From contig NW_024037076.1 of the NCBI RefSeq assembly GCF_015706575.1, positions 13,148,898 through 13,212,897 of the forward strand: 64,000 nucleotides of DNA, read 5' to 3'. The DNA is from Patiria miniata (lineage: Eukaryota; Echinodermata; Asteroidea; Valvatida; Asterinidae). This document shows, piece after piece, positions 15,001 to 30,000 of this stretch (the stretch's first letter is position 1; every line of letters begins with the position of its first letter). The notes under the pieces are model-generated. The model searched no databases and was not told the origin of the DNA. It was given only the letters and a program-made list of their open reading frames with translations. Made by a program: the position numbers and the translations under genes.

Positions 15001-18000
15001 AACAGCAGGTGCAGATACTACTACAGCTGAGGGAACGACTCCTTCAGTGGATGTGACAACTGCTGATATCACAACAATGACAGAGCAAACAACTACTGTT
15101 GAAGCCACAACGATGGCTGTAGATACCACTAAAGCTGAGGTAACAACCAGTCCTGCGGTTGATACGACTGTTGAGGATGCAGTTACAACAGGAGCACAGA
15201 CATCTACTGTTGTAGCCACAACAGTGTCAGCAGATACCACTACAGCTGCGTCGACAACCTCTCCTTCAGTGGACACAACTGCTACAGATGTGACAACCGC
15301 AGCAGAACAGACATCTATTGCTGATGCCAGTACAGTTGCAGTCACAACAGCAGGTGCAGATACTACTACAGCTGAGGGAACAACTCCTTCAGTGGATGTG
15401 ACAACTGCTGATATCACAACAATGACAGAGCAAACAACTACTGTTGAAGCCACAACGATGGCTGTAGATACCACTATAGGTGAGGTAACAACCAGTCCTT
15501 TGGTTGATACGACTGTTGAGGATGCAGTTACAACAGGAGCACAGACATCTACTGTTGTAGCCACAACAGTGTCAGCAGATACCACTACAGCTGCGTCGAC
15601 AACCTCTCCTTCAGTGGACACAACTGCTACAGATGTGACAACCGCAGCAGAACAGACATCTATTGCTGATGCCAGTACAGTTGCAGTCACAACAGCAGGT
15701 GCAGATACTACTACAGCTGAGGGAACAACTCCTTCAGTGGATGTGACAACTGCTGATATCACAACAATGACAGAGCAAACAACTACTGTTGAAGCCACAA
15801 CGATGGCTGTAGATACCACTATAGGTGAGGTAACAACCAGTCCTGCGGTTGATACGACTGTTGAGGATGCGGTTACAACAGGAGCACAGACACCTACTGT
15901 TGTAGCCACAACAGTGTCAGCAGATACCACTACAGCTGCGTCGACAACCTCTCCTTCAGTGGACACAACTGCTACAGATGTGACAACCGCAGCAGAACAG
16001 ACATCTATTGCTGATGCCAGTACAGTTGCAGTCACAACAGCAGGTGCAGATACTACTACAGCTGAGGGAACAACTCCTTCAGTGGATGTGACAACTGCTG
16101 ATATCACAACAATGACAGAGCAAACAACTACTGTTGAAGCCACAACGATGGCTGTAGATACCACTATAGGTGAGGTAACAACCAGTCCTGTGGTTGATAC
16201 GACTGTTGAGGATGCAGTTACAACAGGAGCACAGACACCTACTGTTGTAGCCACAACAGTGTCAGCAGATACCACTACAGCTGCGTCGACAACCTCTCCT
16301 TCAGTGGACACAACTGCTACAGATGTGACAACCGCAGCAGAACAGACATCTATTGCTGATGCCAGTACAGTTGCAGTCACAACAGCAGGTGCAGATACTA
16401 CTACAGCTGAGGGAACAACTCCTTCAGTGGATGTGACAACTGCTGATATCACAACAATGACAGAGCAAACAACTACTGTTGAAGCCACAACGATGGCTGT
16501 AGATACCACTATAGGTGAGGTAACAACCAGTCCTGCGGTTGATACGACTGTTGAGGATGCAGTTACAACAGGAGCACAGACACCTACTGTTGTAGCCACA
16601 ACAGTGTCAGCAGATACCACTACAGCTGCGTCGACAACCTCTCCTTCAGTGGACACAACTGCTACAGATGTGACAACTGCAGCAGAACAGACATCTATTG
16701 CTGATGCCAGTACAGTTGCAGTCACAACAGCAGGTGCAGATACTACTACAGCTGAGGGAACAACTCCTTCAGTGGATGTGACAACTGCTGATATCACAAC
16801 AATGACAGAGCAAACAACTACTGTTGAAGCCACAACGATGGCTGTAGATACCACTATAGGTGAGGTAACAACCAGTCCTGTGGTTGATACGACTGTTGAG
16901 GATGCAGTTACAACAGGAGCACAGACATCTACTGTTGTAGCCACAACAGTGTCAGCAGATACCACTACAGCTGCGTCGACAACCTCTCCTTCAGTGGACA
17001 CAACTGCTACAGATGTGACAACCGCAGCAGAACAGACATCTATTGCTGATGCCAGTACAGTTGCAGTCACAACAGCAGGTGCAGATACTACTACAGCTGA
17101 GGGAACAACTCCTTCAGTGGATGTGACAACTGCTGATATCACAACAATGACAGAGCAAACAACTACTGTTGAAGCCACAACGATGGCTGTAGATACCACT
17201 ATAGGTGAGGTAACAACCAGTCCTGCGGTTGATACGACTGTTGAGGATGAAGTTACAACAGGAGCACAGACACCTACTGTTGTAGCCACAACAGTGTCAG
17301 CAGATACCACTACAGCTGCGTCGACAACCTCTCCTTCAGTGGACACAACTGCTACAGATGTGACAACCGCAGCAGAACAGACATCTATTGCTGATGCCAG
17401 TACAGTTGCAGTCACAACAGCAGGTGCAGATACTACTACAGCTGAGGGAACAACTCCTTCAGTGGATGTGACAACTGCTGATATCACAACAATGACAGAG
17501 CAAACAACTACTGTTGAAGCCACAACGATGGCTGTAGATACCACTATAGGTGAGGTAACAACCAGTCCTGCGGTTGATACGACTGTTGAGGATGAAGTTA
17601 CAACAGGAGCACAGACACCTACTGTTGTAGCCACAACAGTGTCAGCAGATACCACTACAGCTGCGTCGACAACCTCTCCTTCAGTGGACACAACTGCTAC
17701 AGATGTGACAACCGCAGCAGAACAGACATCTATTGCTGATGCCAGTACAGTTGCAGTCACAACAGCAGGTGCAGATACTACTACAGCTGAGGGAACAACT
17801 CCTTCAGTGGATGTGACAACTGCTGATATCACAACAATGACAGAGCAAACAACTACTGTTGAAGCCACAACGATGGCTGTAGATACCACTATAGGTGAGG
17901 TAACAACCAGTCCTGCGGTTGATACGACTGTTGAGGATGCGGTTACAACAGGAGCACAGACACCTACTGTTGTAGCCACAACAGTGTCAGCAGATACCAC

Positions 18001-21000
18001 TACAGCTGCGTCGACAACCTCTCCTTCAGTGGACACAACTGCTACAGATGTGACAACCGCAGCAGAACAGACATCTATTGCTGATGCCAGTACAGTTGCA
18101 GTCACAACAGCAGGTGCAGATACTACTACAGCTGAGGGAACAACTCCTTCAGTGGATGTGACAACTGCTGATATCACAACAATGACAGAGCAAACAACTA
18201 CTGTTGAAGCCACAACGATGGCTGTAGATACCACTATAGGTGAGGTAACAACCAGTCCTGCGGTTGATACGACTGTTGAGGATGCGGTTACAACAGGAGC
18301 ACAGACACCTACTGTTGTAGCCACAACAGTGTCAGCAGATACCACTACAGCTGCGTCGACAACCTCTCCTTCAGTGGACACAACTGCTACAGATGTGACA
18401 ACCGCAGCAGAACAGACATCTATTGCTGATGCCAGTACAGTTGCAGTCACAACAGCAGGTGCAGATACTACTACAGCTGAGGGAACAACTCCTTCAGTGG
18501 ATGTGACAACTGCTGATATCACAACAATGACAGAGCAAACAACTACTGTTGAAGCCACAACGATGGCTGTAGATACCACTATAGGTGAGGTAACAACCAG
18601 TCCTGTGGTTGATACGACTGTTGAGGATGCGTTACAACAGGAGCACAGACATCTACTGTTGTAGCCACAACAGTGTCAGCAGATACCACTACAGCTGCGT
18701 CGACAACCTCTCCTTCAGTGGACACAACTTCTACAGATGTGACAACCGCAGCAGAACAGACATCTATTGCTGATGCCAGTACAGTTGCAGTCACAACAGC
18801 AGGTGCAGATACTACTACAGCTGAGGGAACAACTCCTTCAGTGGATGTGACAACTGCTGATATCACAACAATGACAGAGCAAACAACTACTGTTGAAGCC
18901 ACAACGATGGCTGTAGATACCACTATAGGTGAGGTAACAACCAGTCCTGCGGTTGATACGACTGTTGAGGATGCGGTTACAACAGGAGCACAGACATCTA
19001 CTGTTGTAGCCACAACAGTGTCAGCAGATACCACTACAGCTGCGTCGACAACCTCTCCTTCAGTGGACACAACTGCTACAGATGTGACAACCGCAGCAGA
19101 ACAGACATCTATTGCTGATGCCAGTACAGTTGCAGTCACAACAGCAGGTGCAGATACTACTACAGCTGAGGGAACAACTCCTTCAGTGGATGTGACAACT
19201 GCTGATATCACAACAATGACAGAGCAAACAACTACTGTTGAAGCCACAACGATGGCTGTAGATACCACTATAGGTGAGGTAACAACCAGTCCTGCGGTTG
19301 ATACGACTGTTGAGGATGCGGTTACAACAGGAGCACAGACACCTACTGTTGTAGCCACAACAGTGTCAGCAGATACCACTACAGCTGCGTCGACAACCTC
19401 TCCTTCAGTGGACACAACTGCTACAGATGTGACAACTGCAGCAGAACAGACATCTATTGCTGATGCCAGTACAGTTGCAGTCACAACAGCAGGTGCAGAT
19501 ACTACTACAGCTGAGGGAACAACTCCTTCAGTGGATGTGACAACTGCTGATATCACAACAATGACAGAGCAAACAACTACTGTTGAAGCCACAACGATGG
19601 CTGTAGATACCACTATAGGTGAGGTAACAACCAGTCCTGCGGTTGATACGACTGTTGAGGATGCAGTTACAACAGGAGCACAGACACCTACTGTTGTAGC
19701 CACAACAGTGTCAGCAGATACCACTACAGCTGCGTCGACAACCTCTCCTTCAGTGGACACAACTGCTACAGATGTGACAACCGCAGCAGAACAGACATCT
19801 ATTGCTGATGCCAGTACAGTTGCAGTCACAACAGCAGGTGCAGATACTACTACAGCTGAGGGAACAACTCCTTCAGTGGATGTGACAACTGCTGATATCA
19901 CAACAATGACAGAGCAAACAACTACTGTTGAAGCCACAACGATGGCTGTAGATACCACTATAGGTGAGGTAACAACCAGTCCTGCGGTTGATACGACTGT
20001 TGAGGATGAAGTTACAACAGGAGCACAGACACCTACTGTTGTAGCCACAACAGTGTCAGCAGATACCACTACAGCTGCGTCGACAACCTCTCCTTCAGTG
20101 GACACAACTGCTACAGATGTGACAACCGCAGCAGAACAGACATCTATTGCTGATGCCAGTACAGTTGCAGTCACAACAACAGGTGCAGATACTACTACAG
20201 CTGAGGGAACGACTCCTTCAGTGGATGTGACAACTGCTGATATCACAACAATGACAGAGCAAACAACTACTGTTGAAGCCACAACGATGGCTGTAGATAC
20301 CACTATAGGTGAGGTAACAACCAGTCCTGCGGTTGATACGACTGTTGAGGATGAAGTTACAACAGGAGCACAGACACCTACTGTTGTAGCCACAACAGTG
20401 TCAGCAGATACCACTACAGCTGCGTCGACAACCTCTCCTTCAGTGGACACAACTGCTACAGATGTGACAACCGCAGCAGAACAGACATCTATTGCTGATG
20501 CCAGTACAGTTGCAGTCACAACAGCAGGTGCAGATACTACTACAGCTGAGGGAACAACTCCTTCAGTGGATGTGACAACTGCTGATATCACAACAATGAC
20601 AGAGCAAACAACTACTGTTGAAGCCACAACGATGGCTGTAGATACCACTATAGGTGAGGTAACAACCAGTCCTGCGGTTGATACGACTGTTGAGGATGCA
20701 GTTACAACAGGAGCACAGACACCTACTGTTGTAGCCACAACAGTGTCAGCAGATACCACTACAGCTGCGTCGACAACCTCTCCTTCAGTGGAGACAACTG
20801 CTACAGATGTGACAACTGCAGCAGAACAGACATCTATTGCTGATGCCAGTACAGTTGCAGTCACAACAGCAGGTGCAGTTATTACTACAGCTGAGGGAAC
20901 AACTCCTTCAGTGGATGTGACAACTGCTGATATCACAACAATGACAGAGCAAACAACTACTGTTGAAGCCACAACGATGGCTGTAGATACCACTATAGGT

Positions 21001-24000
21001 GAGGTAACAACCAGTCCTGCGGTTGATACGACTGTTGAGGATGCGGTTACAACAGGAGCACAGACACCTACTGTTGTAGCCACAACAGTGTCAGCAGATA
21101 CCACTACAGCTGCGTCGACAACCTCTCCTTCAGTGGACACAACTGCTACAGATGTGACAACCGCAGCAGAACAGACATCTATTGCTGATGCCAGTACAGT
21201 TGCAGTCACAACAGCAGGTGCAGATACTACTACAGCTGAGGGAACAACTCCTTCAGTGGATGTGACAACTGCTGATATCACAACAATGACAGAGCAAACA
21301 ACTACTGTTGAAGCGACAACGATGGCTGTAGATACCACTAAAGCTGAGGTAACAACCAGTCCTGTGGTTGATACGACTGTTGAGGATGCAGTTACAACAG
21401 GAGCACAGACATCTACTGTTGTAGCCACAACAGTGTCAGCAGATACCACTACAGCTGCGTCGACAACCTCTCCTTCAGTGGACACAACTGCTACAGATGT
21501 GACAACCGCAGCAGAACAGACATCTATTGCTGATGCCAGTACAGTTGCAGTCACAACAGCAGGTGCAGATACTACTACAGCTGAGGGAACAACTCCTTCA
21601 GTGGATGTGACAACTGCTGATATCACAACAATGACAGAGCAAACAACTACTGTTGAAGCGACAACGATGGCTGTAGATACCACTAAAGCTGAGGTAACAA
21701 CCAGTCCTGTGGTTGATACGACTGTTGAGGATGCGGTTACAACAGGAGCACAGACATCTACTGTTGTAGCCACAACAGTGTCAGCAGATACCACTACAGC
21801 TGCGTCGACAACCTCTCCTTCAGTGGATACAACTACTGCAGATGTGACAACTGCAGCAGAACAGACATCTATTGCTGATGCCAGTACAGTTGCAGTCACA
21901 ACAGCAGGTGCAGATACTACTACAGCTGAGGGAACAACTCCTTCAGTGGATGTGACAACTGCTGATATCACAACAATGACAGAGCAAACAACTACTGTTG
22001 AAGCCACAACGATGGCTGTAGATACCACTATAGGTGAGGTAACAACCAGTCCTGCGGTTGATACGACTGTTGAGGATGCGGTTACAACAGGAGCACAGAC
22101 ATCTACTGTTGTAGCCACAACAGTGTCAGCAGATACCACTACAGCTGCGTCGACAACCTCTCCTTCAGTGGACACAACTGCTACAGATGTGACAACCGCA
22201 GCAGAACAGACATCTATTGCTGATGCCAGTACAGTTGCAGTCACAACAGCAGGTGCAGATACTACTACAGCTGAGGGAACAACTCCTTCAGTGGATGTGA
22301 CAACTGCTGATATCACAACAATGACAGAGCAAACAACTACTGTTGAAGCCACAACGATGGCTGTAGATACCACTATAGGTGAGGTAACAACCAGTCCTGC
22401 GGTTGATACGACTGTTCAGGATGAAGTTACAACAGGAGCACAGACATCTACTGTTGTAGCCACAACAGTGTCAGGAGATAGCACTACAGCTGCGTCGACA
22501 ACCTCTCCTTCAGTGGACACAACTGCTACAGATGTGACAACCGCAGCAGAACAGACATCTATTGCTGATGCCAGTACAGTTGCAGTCACAACAGCAGGTG
22601 CAGATACTACTACAGCTGAGGGAACAACTCCTTCAGTGGATGTGACAACTGCTGATATCACAACAATGACAGAGCAAACAACTACTGTTGAAGCCACAAC
22701 GATGGCTGTAGATACCACTATAGGTGAGGTAACAACCAGTCCTGCGGTTGATACGACTGTTGAGGATGCAGTTACAACAGGAGCTCAGACACCTACTGTT
22801 GTAGCCACAACAGTGTCAGCAGATACCACTACAGCTGCGTCGACAACCTCTCCTTCAGTGGAGACAACTGCTACAGATGTGACAACTGCAGCAGAACAGA
22901 CATCTATTGCTGATGCCAGTACAGTTGCAGTCACAACAGCAGGTGCAGATACTACTACAGCTGAGGGAACAACTCCTTCAGTGGATGTGACAACTGCTGA
23001 TACCACAACAATGACAGAGCAAACAACTACTGTTGAAGCCACAACGATGGCTGAAGATACCACTATAGGTGAGGTAACAACCAGTCCTTTGGTTGATACG
23101 ACTGTTGAGGATGCAGTTACAACAGGAGCACAGACATCTACTGTTGTAGCCACAACAGTGTCAGCAGATACCACTACAGCTGCGTCGACAACCTCTCCTT
23201 CAGTGGACACAACTGCTACAGATGTGACAACCGCAGCAGAACAGACATCTATTGCTGATGCCAGTACAGTTGCAGTCACAACAGCAGGTGCAGATACTAC
23301 TACAGCTGAGGGAACAACTCCTTCAGTGGATGTGACAACTGCTGATATCACAACAATGACAGAGCAAACAACTACTGTTGAAGCCACAACGATGGCTGTA
23401 GATACCACTATAGGTGAGGTAACAACCAGTCCTGCGGTTGATACGACTGTTGAGGATGCGGTTACAACAGGAGCACAGACACCTACTGTTGTAGCCACAA
23501 CAGTGTCAGCAGATACCACTACAGCTGCGTCGACAACCTCTCCTTCAGTGGAGACAACTGCTACAGATGTGACAACTGCAGCAGAACAGACATCTATTGC
23601 TGATGCCAGTACAGTTGCAGTCACAACAGCAGGTGCAGATACTACTACAGCTGAGGGAACAACTCCTTCAGTGGATGTGACAACTGCTGATATCACAACA
23701 ATGACAGAGCAAACAACTCTGTTGAAGTCACAACGATGGCTGTAGATACCACTAAAGCTGAGGTAACAACCAGTCCTGTGGTTGATACGACTGTTGAGGA
23801 TGCGGTTACAACAGGAGCACAGACATCTACTGTTGTAGCCACAACAATGTCAGCAGATACCACTACAGCTGCGTCGACAACCTCTCCTTCAGTGGACACA
23901 ACTTCTACGATGTGACAACCGCAGCAGAACAGACATCGATTGCTGATGCCAGTACAGTTGCAGTCACAACAGCAGGTGCAGATACTACTACAGCTGAGGG

Positions 24001-27000
24001 AACAACTCCTTCAGTGGATGTGACAACTGCTGATATCACAACAATGACAGAGCAAACAACTACTGTTGAAGCCACAACGATGGCTGTAGATACCACTATA
24101 GGTGAGGTAACAACCAGTCCTGCGGTTGATACGACTGTTGAGGATGCAGTTACAACAGGAGCACAGACATCTACTGTTGTAGCCACAACAATGTCAGCAG
24201 ATACCACTTCAGCTGCGTCGACAACCTCTCCTTCAGTGGACACAACTGCTACAGATGTGACAACCGCAGCAGAACAGACATCTATTGCTGATGCCAGTAC
24301 AGTTGCAGTCACAACAGCAGGTGCAGATACTACTACAGCTGAGGGAACAACTCCTTCAGTGGATGTGACAACTGCTGATATCACAACAATGACAGAGCAA
24401 ACAACTACTGTTGAAGCCACAACGATGGCTGTAGATACCACTATAGGTGAGGTAACAACCAGTCCTTTGGTTGATACGACTGTTGAGGATGCAGTTACAA
24501 CAGGAACACAGACATCTACTGTTGTAGCCACAACAGTGTCAGCAGATACCACTACAGCTGCGTCGACAACCTCTCCTTCAGTGGACACAACTGCTACAGA
24601 TGTGACAACCGCAGCAGAACAGACATCTATTGCTGATGCCAGTACAGTTGCAGTCACAACAGCAGGTGCAGATACTACTACAGCTGAGGGAATAACTCCT
24701 TCAGTGGATGGGACAACTGCTGATATCACAACAATGACAGAGCAAACAACTACTGTTGAAGCCACAACGATGGCTGTAGATACCACTTTAGGTGAGGTAA
24801 CAACCAGTCCTGCGGTTGATACGACTGTTGAGGATGCGGTTACAACAGGAGCACAGACACCTACTGTTGTAGCAACAACAGTGTCAGCAGATACCACTAC
24901 AGCTGCGTCGACAACCTCTCCTTCAGTGGAGACAACTGCTACAGATGTGACAACTGCAGCAGAACAGACATCTATTGCTGATGCCAGTACAGTTGCAGTC
25001 ACAACAGCAGGTGCAGTTATTACTACAGCTGAGGGAACAACTCCTTCAGTGGATGTGACAACTGCTGATATCACAACAATGACAGAGCAAACAACTACTG
25101 TTGAAGCCACAACGATGGCTGTAGATACCACTAAAGCTGAGGTAACAACCAGTCCTGTGGTTGATACGACTGTTGAGGATGCGGTTAAAACAGGAGCACA
25201 GACATCTACTGTTGTAGCCACAACAGTGTCAGCAGATACTACTTCAGCTGCGTCGACAATCTCTCCTTCAGTGGACACAACTTCTACCGATGTGACAACC
25301 GCAGCAGAACAGACATCTATTGCTGATGCCAGTACAGTTGCAGTCACAACAGCAGGTGCAGATACTACTACAGCTGAGGGAACAACTCCTTCAGTGGATG
25401 TGACAACTGCTGATATCACAACAATGACAGAGCAAACAACTACTGTTGAAGCCACAACGATGGCTGTAGATACCACTATAGCTGAGGTAACAACCAGTCC
25501 TGTGGTTGATACAACTGTTGAGGATGCGGTTACAACCGGAACACAGACATCTACTGTTCTAGCCACAACAGTGTCAGCAGATACCACTTCAGCTGCGTCG
25601 ACAACCTCTCCTTCAGTGGACACAACTTCTACCGATGTGACAACCGCAGCAGAACAGACATCGATTGCTGATGCCAGTACAGTTGCAGTCACAACAGCAG
25701 GTGCAGATACTACTACAGCTGAGGGAACAACTCCTTCAGTGGATGTGACAACTGCTGATATCACAACAATGACAGAGCAAACAACTACTGTTGAAGCCAC
25801 AACGATGGCTGTAGATACCACTATAGGTGAGGTAACAACCAGTCCTGCGGTTGATACGACTGTTGAGGATGCGGTTACAACAGGAGCACAGACATCTACT
25901 GTTGTAGCCACAACAATGTCAGCAGATACCACTTCAGCTGCGTCGACAACCTCTCCTTCAGTGGACACAACTGCTACAGATGTGACAACCGCAGCAGCAC
26001 AGACATCTATTGCTGATGCCAGTACAGTTGCAGTCACAACAGCAGGTGCAGATACTACTACAGCTGAGGGAACAACTCCTTCAGTGGATGTGACAACTGC
26101 TGATATCACAACAATGACAGAGCAAACAACTACTGTTGAAGCCACAACGATGGCTGTAGATACCACTTTAGGTGAGGTAACAACCAGTCCTGCGGTTGAT
26201 ACGACTGTTGAGGATGCGGTTACAACAGGAGCACAGACATCTACTGTTGTAGCCACAACAATGTCAGCAGATACCACTTCAGCTGCGTCGACAACCTCTC
26301 CTTCAGTGGACACAACTGCTACAGATGTGACAACCGCAGCAGAACAGACATCTATTGCTGATGCCAGTACAGTTGCAGTCACAACAGCAGGTGCAGATAC
26401 TACTACAGTTGAGGGAACAACTCCTTCAGTGGATGTGACAACTGCTGATATCACAACAATGACAGAGCAAACAACTACTGTTGAAGCGACAATGATGGCT
26501 GTAGATACCACTATAGCTGAGGTAACAACCAGTCCTGTGGTTGATACGACTGTTGAGGATGCGGTTACAACCGGAACACAGACATCTACTGTTCTAGCCA
26601 CAACAGTGTCAGCAGATACCACTTCAGCTGCGTCGACAACCTCTCCTTCAGTGGACACAACTTCTACAGATGTGACAACCGCAGCAGAACAGACATCGAT
26701 TGCTGATGCCAGTACAGTTGCAGTCACAACAGCAGGTGCAGATACTACTACAGCTGAGGGAACAACTCCTTCAGTGGATGTGACAACTGCTGATATCACA
26801 ACACTGACAGAGCAAACAACTACTGTTGAAGCCACAACGATAGCTGTAGATACCACTATAGGTGAGGTAACAACCAGTCCTGCGGTTGATACGACTGTTG
26901 AGGATGCGGCTACAACAGGAGCACAGACATCTACTGTTGTAGCCACAACAATGTCAGCAGATACCACTTCAGCTGCGTCGACAACCTCTCCTTCAGTGGA

Positions 27001-30000
27001 CACAACTGCTACAGATGTGACAACCGCAGCAGCACAGACATCTATTGCTGATGCCAGTACAGTTGCAGTCACAACAACAGGTGCAGATACTACTACAGTT
27101 GAGGGAACGACTCCTTCAGTGGATGTGACAACTGCTGATATCACAACAATGACAGAGCGAACAACTACTGTTGCAGCCTCAACGATGGCTGTAGATACCA
27201 CTATAGGTGAGGTAACAATCAGTCCTGCGGTTGATACGACTGTTGAGGATGCAGTTACAACAGGAGCACAGACACCTACTGTTGTAGCCACAACAGTGTC
27301 AGCAGATACCACTACAGCTGCGTCGACAACCTCTCCTTCAGTGGATACAACTGCTGCAGATGTGACAACCGCAGCAGAACAGACATCTATTGCTGATGCC
27401 AGTACAGTTGCAGTCACAACAACAGGTGCAGATACTACTAGAGCTGAGGGAACGACTCCTTCAGTGGATGTGACAACTGCTGATATCATAACAATGACAG
27501 AGCAAACAACTACTGTTGAAGCGACGACGATGGCTGTAGATACCACTAAAGCTGAGGTAACAACCAGTCCTGTGGTTGATACGACTGTTGAGGATGCGGT
27601 TACAACAGGAGCACAGACATCTACTGTTGTAGCCACAACAGTGTCAGGAGATACCACTTCAGCTGCGTCGACAACCTCTCCTTCAGTGGACACAACTGCT
27701 ACAGATGTGACAACAACAGCAGAACAGACATCTATTGCTGATGCCAGTACAGTTGCAGTCACAACAGCAGGTGCAGATACTACTACAGCTGAGGGAACAA
27801 CTCCTTCAGTGGATGTGACAACTGCTGATATCACAACACTGACAGAGCAAACAACTACTGTTGAAGCCACAACGATGGCTGTAGATACCACTATAGGTGA
27901 GGTAACAACCAATCCTGCGGTTGATACGACTGTTGAGGATGCGGTTACAACATTACCTCAGACACCTACTGTTGTAGCCACAACAGTGTCTGCAGATACC
28001 ACTACAGCTGCGTCGACAACCTCTCCTTCAGTGGAGACAACTGCTACAGATGTGACAACTGCAGCAGAACAGACGTCTATTGCTGATGCCAGTACAGTTG
28101 CAGTCACAACAGCAGGTGCAGTTATTACTACAGCTGAGGGAACAACTCCTTCAGTGGATGTGACAACTGCTGATATCACAACAATGACAGAGCAAACAAC
28201 TACTGTTGAAGCCACAACGATGGCTGTAGATACCACTATAGGTGAGGTAACAACCAGTCCTGCGGTTGATACGACTGTTGAGGATGCGGTTACAACAGGA
28301 GCACAGAAACCAACTGTTGTAGCCACAACAGTGTCAGCAGATACCACTACAGCTGCATCGACAACCTCTCCTTCTGTGGACACAACTGCTACAGATGTGA
28401 CAACTGCAGCAGAACAGACATCTATTGCTGATGCCAGTACAGTTGCAGTCACAACAGCTGGTGCAGATACTACTACGGCTGAGGGAACAACTCCTTCAGT
28501 GGATGTGACAACTGGTGATATCACAACAATGACAGAGCAAACATCTACTGTTGAAGCGATGACGATGGCTGTAGATACCACTAAAGGTGAGGTAACAACC
28601 AGTCCTGCGGTTGATACGACTGTTGAGGATGCAGTTACAACAGGAGCACAGACATCTACTGTTGTAGCCACAACAGTGTCAGCAGATACCACTAAAGCTG
28701 CGTCGACAACCTCTCCTTCAGTGGAGACAACTGCTACAGATGTGACAACTGCAGCAGAACAGACGTCTATTGCTGATGCCAGTACTGTTGCAGTCACAAC
28801 AGCAGGTGCAGTTATTACTACAGCTGAGGGAACAACTCCTTCAGTGGATGTGACAACTGCTGATATCACAACAATGACAGAGCAAACAACTACTGTTGAA
28901 GCCACAACGATGGCTGTAGATACCACTATAGGTGAGGTAACAACCAGTCCTGTGGTTGATACGACTGTTGAGGATGCGGTTACAACAGGAGCACAGAAAC
29001 CAACTGTTGTAGCCACAACAGTGTCAGCAGATACCACTACAGCTGCATCGACAACCTCTCCTTCTGTGGACACAACTGCTACAGATGTGACAACTGCAGC
29101 AGAACAGACATCTATTGCTGATGCCAGTACAGTTGCAGTCACAACAGCTGGTGCAGATACTACTACGGCTGAGGGAACAACTCCTTCAGTGGATGTGACA
29201 ACTGCTGATATCACAACAATGACAGAGCAAACAACTACTGTTGAAGCGACGACGATGGCTGTAGATACCACTAAAGCTGAGGTAACAACCAGTCCTGTGG
29301 TTGATACGACTGTTGAGGATGCGGTTACAACAGGAGCACAGACATCTACTGTTGTAGCCACAACAGTGTCAGCAGATACCACTTCAGCTGCGTCGACAAC
29401 GTCTCCTTCAGTGGACACAACCGCTACAGATGTGACAACCGCAGCACAACAGACATCTATCGCTGATGCCAGTACAGTTGCAGTCACAACAGCAGGTGCA
29501 GATACTACTACAGCTGAGGGAACAATTCCTTCAGTGGATGTGACAACTGCTGATATCACAACACTGACAGAGCAAACAACTACTGTTGAAGCCACAACGA
29601 TGGCTGTAGATACCACTATAGGTGAGGTAACAACCAGTCCTGCGGTTGATACGACTGTTGAGGATGCAGTTACAACAGGAGCACAGACATCTACTGTTGT
29701 AGCCACAACAGTGTCAGCAGATACCACTACAGCTGCGTCGACAACCTCTCCTTCAGTGGAGACAACTGCTACAGATGTGACAACTGCAGCAGCACAGACA
29801 TCTATTGCTGATGCCAGTACAGTTGCAGTCACAACAGCAGGTGCAGATACTACTACAGCTGAGGGAACAACTCCTTCAGTGGATGTGACAACTGCTGATA
29901 TCACAGCAATGACAGAGCAAACAACTACTGTTGAAGCCACAATGATGGCTGTAGATACCACTATAGCTGAGGTAACAACCAGTCCTGTGGTTGATACGAC

